Shown: one piece after another, positions 6,155-7,807 of the stretch
Layout of the letters: each line of letters begins with the position of its first letter
Numbering within the stretch: position 1 is the first letter of the stretch
Source: Euryarchaeota archaeon UBA124
GTDB taxonomy: Archaea; Thermoplasmatota; Poseidoniia; Poseidoniales; Poseidoniaceae
Assembly (NCBI GenBank): GCA_002502215.1
Contig: DAPT01000047.1
Location: 1-7,807 of the forward strand
DNA length: 7,807 bases
Direction: 5' to 3'
Translations under genes and position numbers: made by a program
Notes under the pieces: generated by a model
Database searches by the model: none
Seen by the model: the letters and a program-made list of their open reading frames with translations, nothing else
What the model was told of the DNA's origin: nothing

Positions 6155-7156
6155 GCCATTGACCCGAATGACTTCGACGCCCCCGTCAAGGATTATGCAT
6201 TCAATGAAGTTACCACCACGGCATCGTTGCTTGACCAAATGGCCCAAGCAGGTGGCTTTACGGCAACCAAACTTGCTACTGCACGCGATATTCTGGTGCA
6301 GATGCGAGACGAAGTCGACGCTGTACAAGGCGATGCTGGTCAGGTGTGCAACTGGCTCTCGTTCCCAGCCTGTCTATGTGCAACAGGTACTCGCTCATTC
6401 TTTATCGAAGCAATCAAGACAAAGATGTTTAACGTAATTTCAACAACATGTGGAACGCTCGACCACGACATCGCTCGGTCCTACAAAGACTACTACCACG
6501 GGGCGTTTGAGCTCGATGATATCGAATTGGGTGAACATGAATTGATGCGATTAGGAAACGTGATTGTCCCAAACGCATCTTACGGTGAAATCATCGAAGC
6601 GGTGGTCATGCCTGCGCTTGAGGACATCTACAACGACCGACTCAAAGAAACGGGAAAAACCGGGGCAGATGCTTGGATTGGGTTCGGTTCGATTCACCTC
6701 GTCTGGGAACTTGGGAAGCGAATTGGTAAACCAAACTCTCTCATCCATTGGGCTTGGAAGAATCAAGTCCCGGTCTGCATCCCAGGAATCACAGATGGTT
6801 CAATTGGTGCTCAATTGTTTATGTTTCGGCAAAAGCATCGAGACTTCCACCTCGACACACTGGCTGATGAACAGGTCATGTCCGATCTGACTTGGGATGT
6901 TGCAACCTCAAACGCATTGATGGTTGGAGGTGGAATATCGAAACATCACGTCATCTGGTGGAATCAATACCGAGGTGGTCTCGATGCTGCTGTTTACATT
7001 ACGACGGCTCCTGAGCACGATGGAAGCCTCTCTGGCGCCCGATTACGAGAAGCCATCAGCTGGGGCAAGATGCGTCCAGAAGCGCCCAACGTGTGCGTTG
7101 AAGGCGATGCAAGTGTCCTGCTTCCTTTGATTGGAAGCGACATCTTCAATCGTTGA
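6152..7156 (+). CDS. Deoxyhypusine synthase family protein (substrate uncertain)
   Basis: The 334-residue product is full length for the family. Landmarks are KDYAFNEV (13-20) and GGFTATKL (34-41) near the N-terminus, TTCGTLDHD (98-106), WELGKRI (185-191), TDGSIG (214-219), GGGISKHH (259-266) and AISWGKMR (301-308). Aligned with human deoxyhypusine synthase as I recall it, K306 matches catalytic K329, W304 matches W327, E300 matches E323 and H265 matches H288. However A220 sits at D243 and L293 at D316, two Asp residues that contact spermidine, and the NAD-site segments (ACLCATG at 73-79, TTCGTLDHD) also differ. Classical members transfer a butylamine group from spermidine to a lysine of eIF5A/aIF5A; relatives can make homospermidine or use agmatine. 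The fold assignment is firm; the hypusine role is only one option. The end overlaps the convergent gene by 11 bp. Confidence 0.9.
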   Translation: MAIDPNDFDAPVKDYAFNEVTTTASLLDQMAQAGGFTATKLATARDILVQMRDEVDAVQGDAGQVCNWLSFPACLCATGTRSFFIEAIKTKMFNVISTTCGTLDHDIARSYKDYYHGAFELDDIELGEHELMRLGNVIVPNASYGEIIEAVVMPALEDIYNDRLKETGKTGADAWIGFGSIHLVWELGKRIGKPNSLIHWAWKNQVPVCIPGITDGSIGAQLFMFRQKHRDFHLDTLADEQVMSDLTWDVATSNALMVGGGISKHHVIWWNQYRGGLDAAVYITTAPEHDGSLSGARLREAISWGKMRPEAPNVCVEGDASVLLPLIGSDIFNR

Positions 7157-7807
7157 GTTTTCCTGCGAGATAAACCATCATCGCAGTGCGTAATGGACTG
7201 GTTGGTTGCCAACCATGCCCGTCGCATTCGATGAGTACATCGTGCAGAGGTCCGAGTGATGGCCTCGGCGTTTGTTCTTTAGAACGGATTGGAACGACCG
7301 ATATCTCTGGTGAAGCGGGTTGATCGAGAAGTGATGCGGTAAATTTTCCAGTTGTACCTGCTTGAGTCCTGCCATGCAACATCTGCAACTCATGATGACT
7401 CTGTTGCGTCGACCACCGACGACGCCCAGCGATGTCGATGCGTGATGGTAGTGCTGGCTGATTGAGTGCAATGCGAACAAGGGCATCAACAACATCGGAT
7501 TCAGCAACCCAGAAATGGGAACCAATGTTGTCATTCGTTGTTTCAATTTGGCTCCATATTGAATCAAGTCCAGCATTCACCATTCCGTTGTTTCGCCCAG
7601 ATGGAAGGACATCATGAAGGACAACAGTGGATGAATCATTGATTGTGATGGTGTTCTCTTCTGCAAAGAAAACGAAATTCATTTCAGCTCTATGTGAAGA
7701 TTCAACGTTTGCTATCCCAGCCTCCAGCAACGTCGCATACCGTTCTTGGATTCGTTGAGAATCTTCCTTGTGAAGACAGATTGTCACGTCGAACATGAGC
7801 AATCGTT
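7146..7807 (-). CDS. Putative NAD-dependent epimerase/dehydratase-like protein, C-terminal part, cut by window edge
   Basis: The frame is open from the right edge on the minus strand to TGA (complement of 7146-7148), giving at least 218 residues from a TTG at 7802 or 216 from ATG at 7796. It stays open up to the edge, so the protein may begin outside the window. STVVLHDVLPSGRNNGMV (58-75) followed by HFWVAESDVVDALVRIALN (96-114) resembles the middle of extended SDRs, where a VxLRxxNVYGP segment is followed by FVyVdDVvdAl. The C-terminal GPLHDVLIECDGHGWQPTSP (184-203) is not a motif I know. The N-terminal GxxGxxG motif and the YxxxK motif are absent from the visible part, so the family call is weak. 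If ATG 7796 were the true start, it would be an unrecognised protein rather than a truncated epimerase. It converges on the deoxyhypusine-synthase-family gene with an 11-bp coding overlap. Confidence 0.55.
   Translation of the reverse strand, partial: RLLMFDVTICLHKEDSQRIQERYATLLEAGIANVESSHRAEMNFVFFAEENTITINDSSTVVLHDVLPSGRNNGMVNAGLDSIWSQIETTNDNIGSHFWVAESDVVDALVRIALNQPALPSRIDIAGRRRWSTQQSHHELQMLHGRTQAGTTGKFTASLLDQPASPEISVVPIRSKEQTPRPSLGPLHDVLIECDGHGWQPTSPLRTAMMVYLAGKLND

Noticed and set aside
6123..6437. 104-residue plus-strand reading frame across the start of the deoxyhypusine-synthase-family gene
   Set aside because: It lies almost wholly inside that gene in another frame and has no recognisable motif; it is a shadow reading.
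1..7807. Search for tRNA, rRNA, CRISPR arrays, insertion sequences, toxin-antitoxin or defence genes
   Set aside because: Nothing was seen by eye; essentially all sequence is explained by the genes listed, with only short gaps between them.

Overview
The window is a gene-dense chromosomal stretch with four transcription blocks. A plus-strand run (1-3420) holds the tail of an all-alpha NTP pyrophosphohydrolase, a FabG-type short-chain dehydrogenase/reductase (SDR) and uvrB. A single minus-strand gene (3421-4062) encodes a CoA-binding-domain protein. A second plus-strand run (4151-7156) holds an SDR lacking the catalytic tyrosine, a FAD-dependent amine-oxidase/phytoene-desaturase-like protein and a deoxyhypusine-synthase-family enzyme. 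A minus-strand gene (7146 to the right edge) is cut by the window and resembles the C-terminal part of a nucleotide-sugar epimerase-like protein. There are almost no non-coding bases: the only substantial gap is the 88-nt divergent region 4063-4150. I see no tRNA, rRNA, CRISPR array, insertion sequence or phage gene.

The likely source is an archaeon, probably a euryarchaeote that carries many bacterial-type genes, such as the marine Group II/III lineages. The grounds are the deoxyhypusine-synthase-family gene, AT-rich TATA-like patches about 26 nt upstream of both divergent start codons (as expected for leaderless archaeal transcripts), very compact spacing, and a bacterial-type UvrB, which several euryarchaeal groups possess. 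This placement is inference. A bacterium with a deoxyhypusine-synthase-like gene is the main alternative, since such genes occur outside Archaea.

Functionally, uvrB stands for nucleotide excision repair, but no uvrA or uvrC is in view and its operon partners have no obvious repair role. The 4151-7156 unit pairs two redox Rossmann proteins almost without spacing, 8 nt apart, and follows them 25 nt later with the deoxyhypusine-synthase-family enzyme. No shared pathway can be read from the sequence.

The most notable points are: (1) the deoxyhypusine-synthase-family enzyme keeps the catalytic Lys region but has Ala and Leu where two spermidine-contacting Asp residues are expected, so its substrate may not be spermidine/eIF5A; (2) the second SDR has Ile in place of the catalytic Tyr; (3) UvrB has an acidic N-terminal extension, an insertion of about 42 residues after SATPG, a long linker and His at a normally Tyr position of the damage-sensing hairpin. 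I do not see a clear new defence or mobile system.
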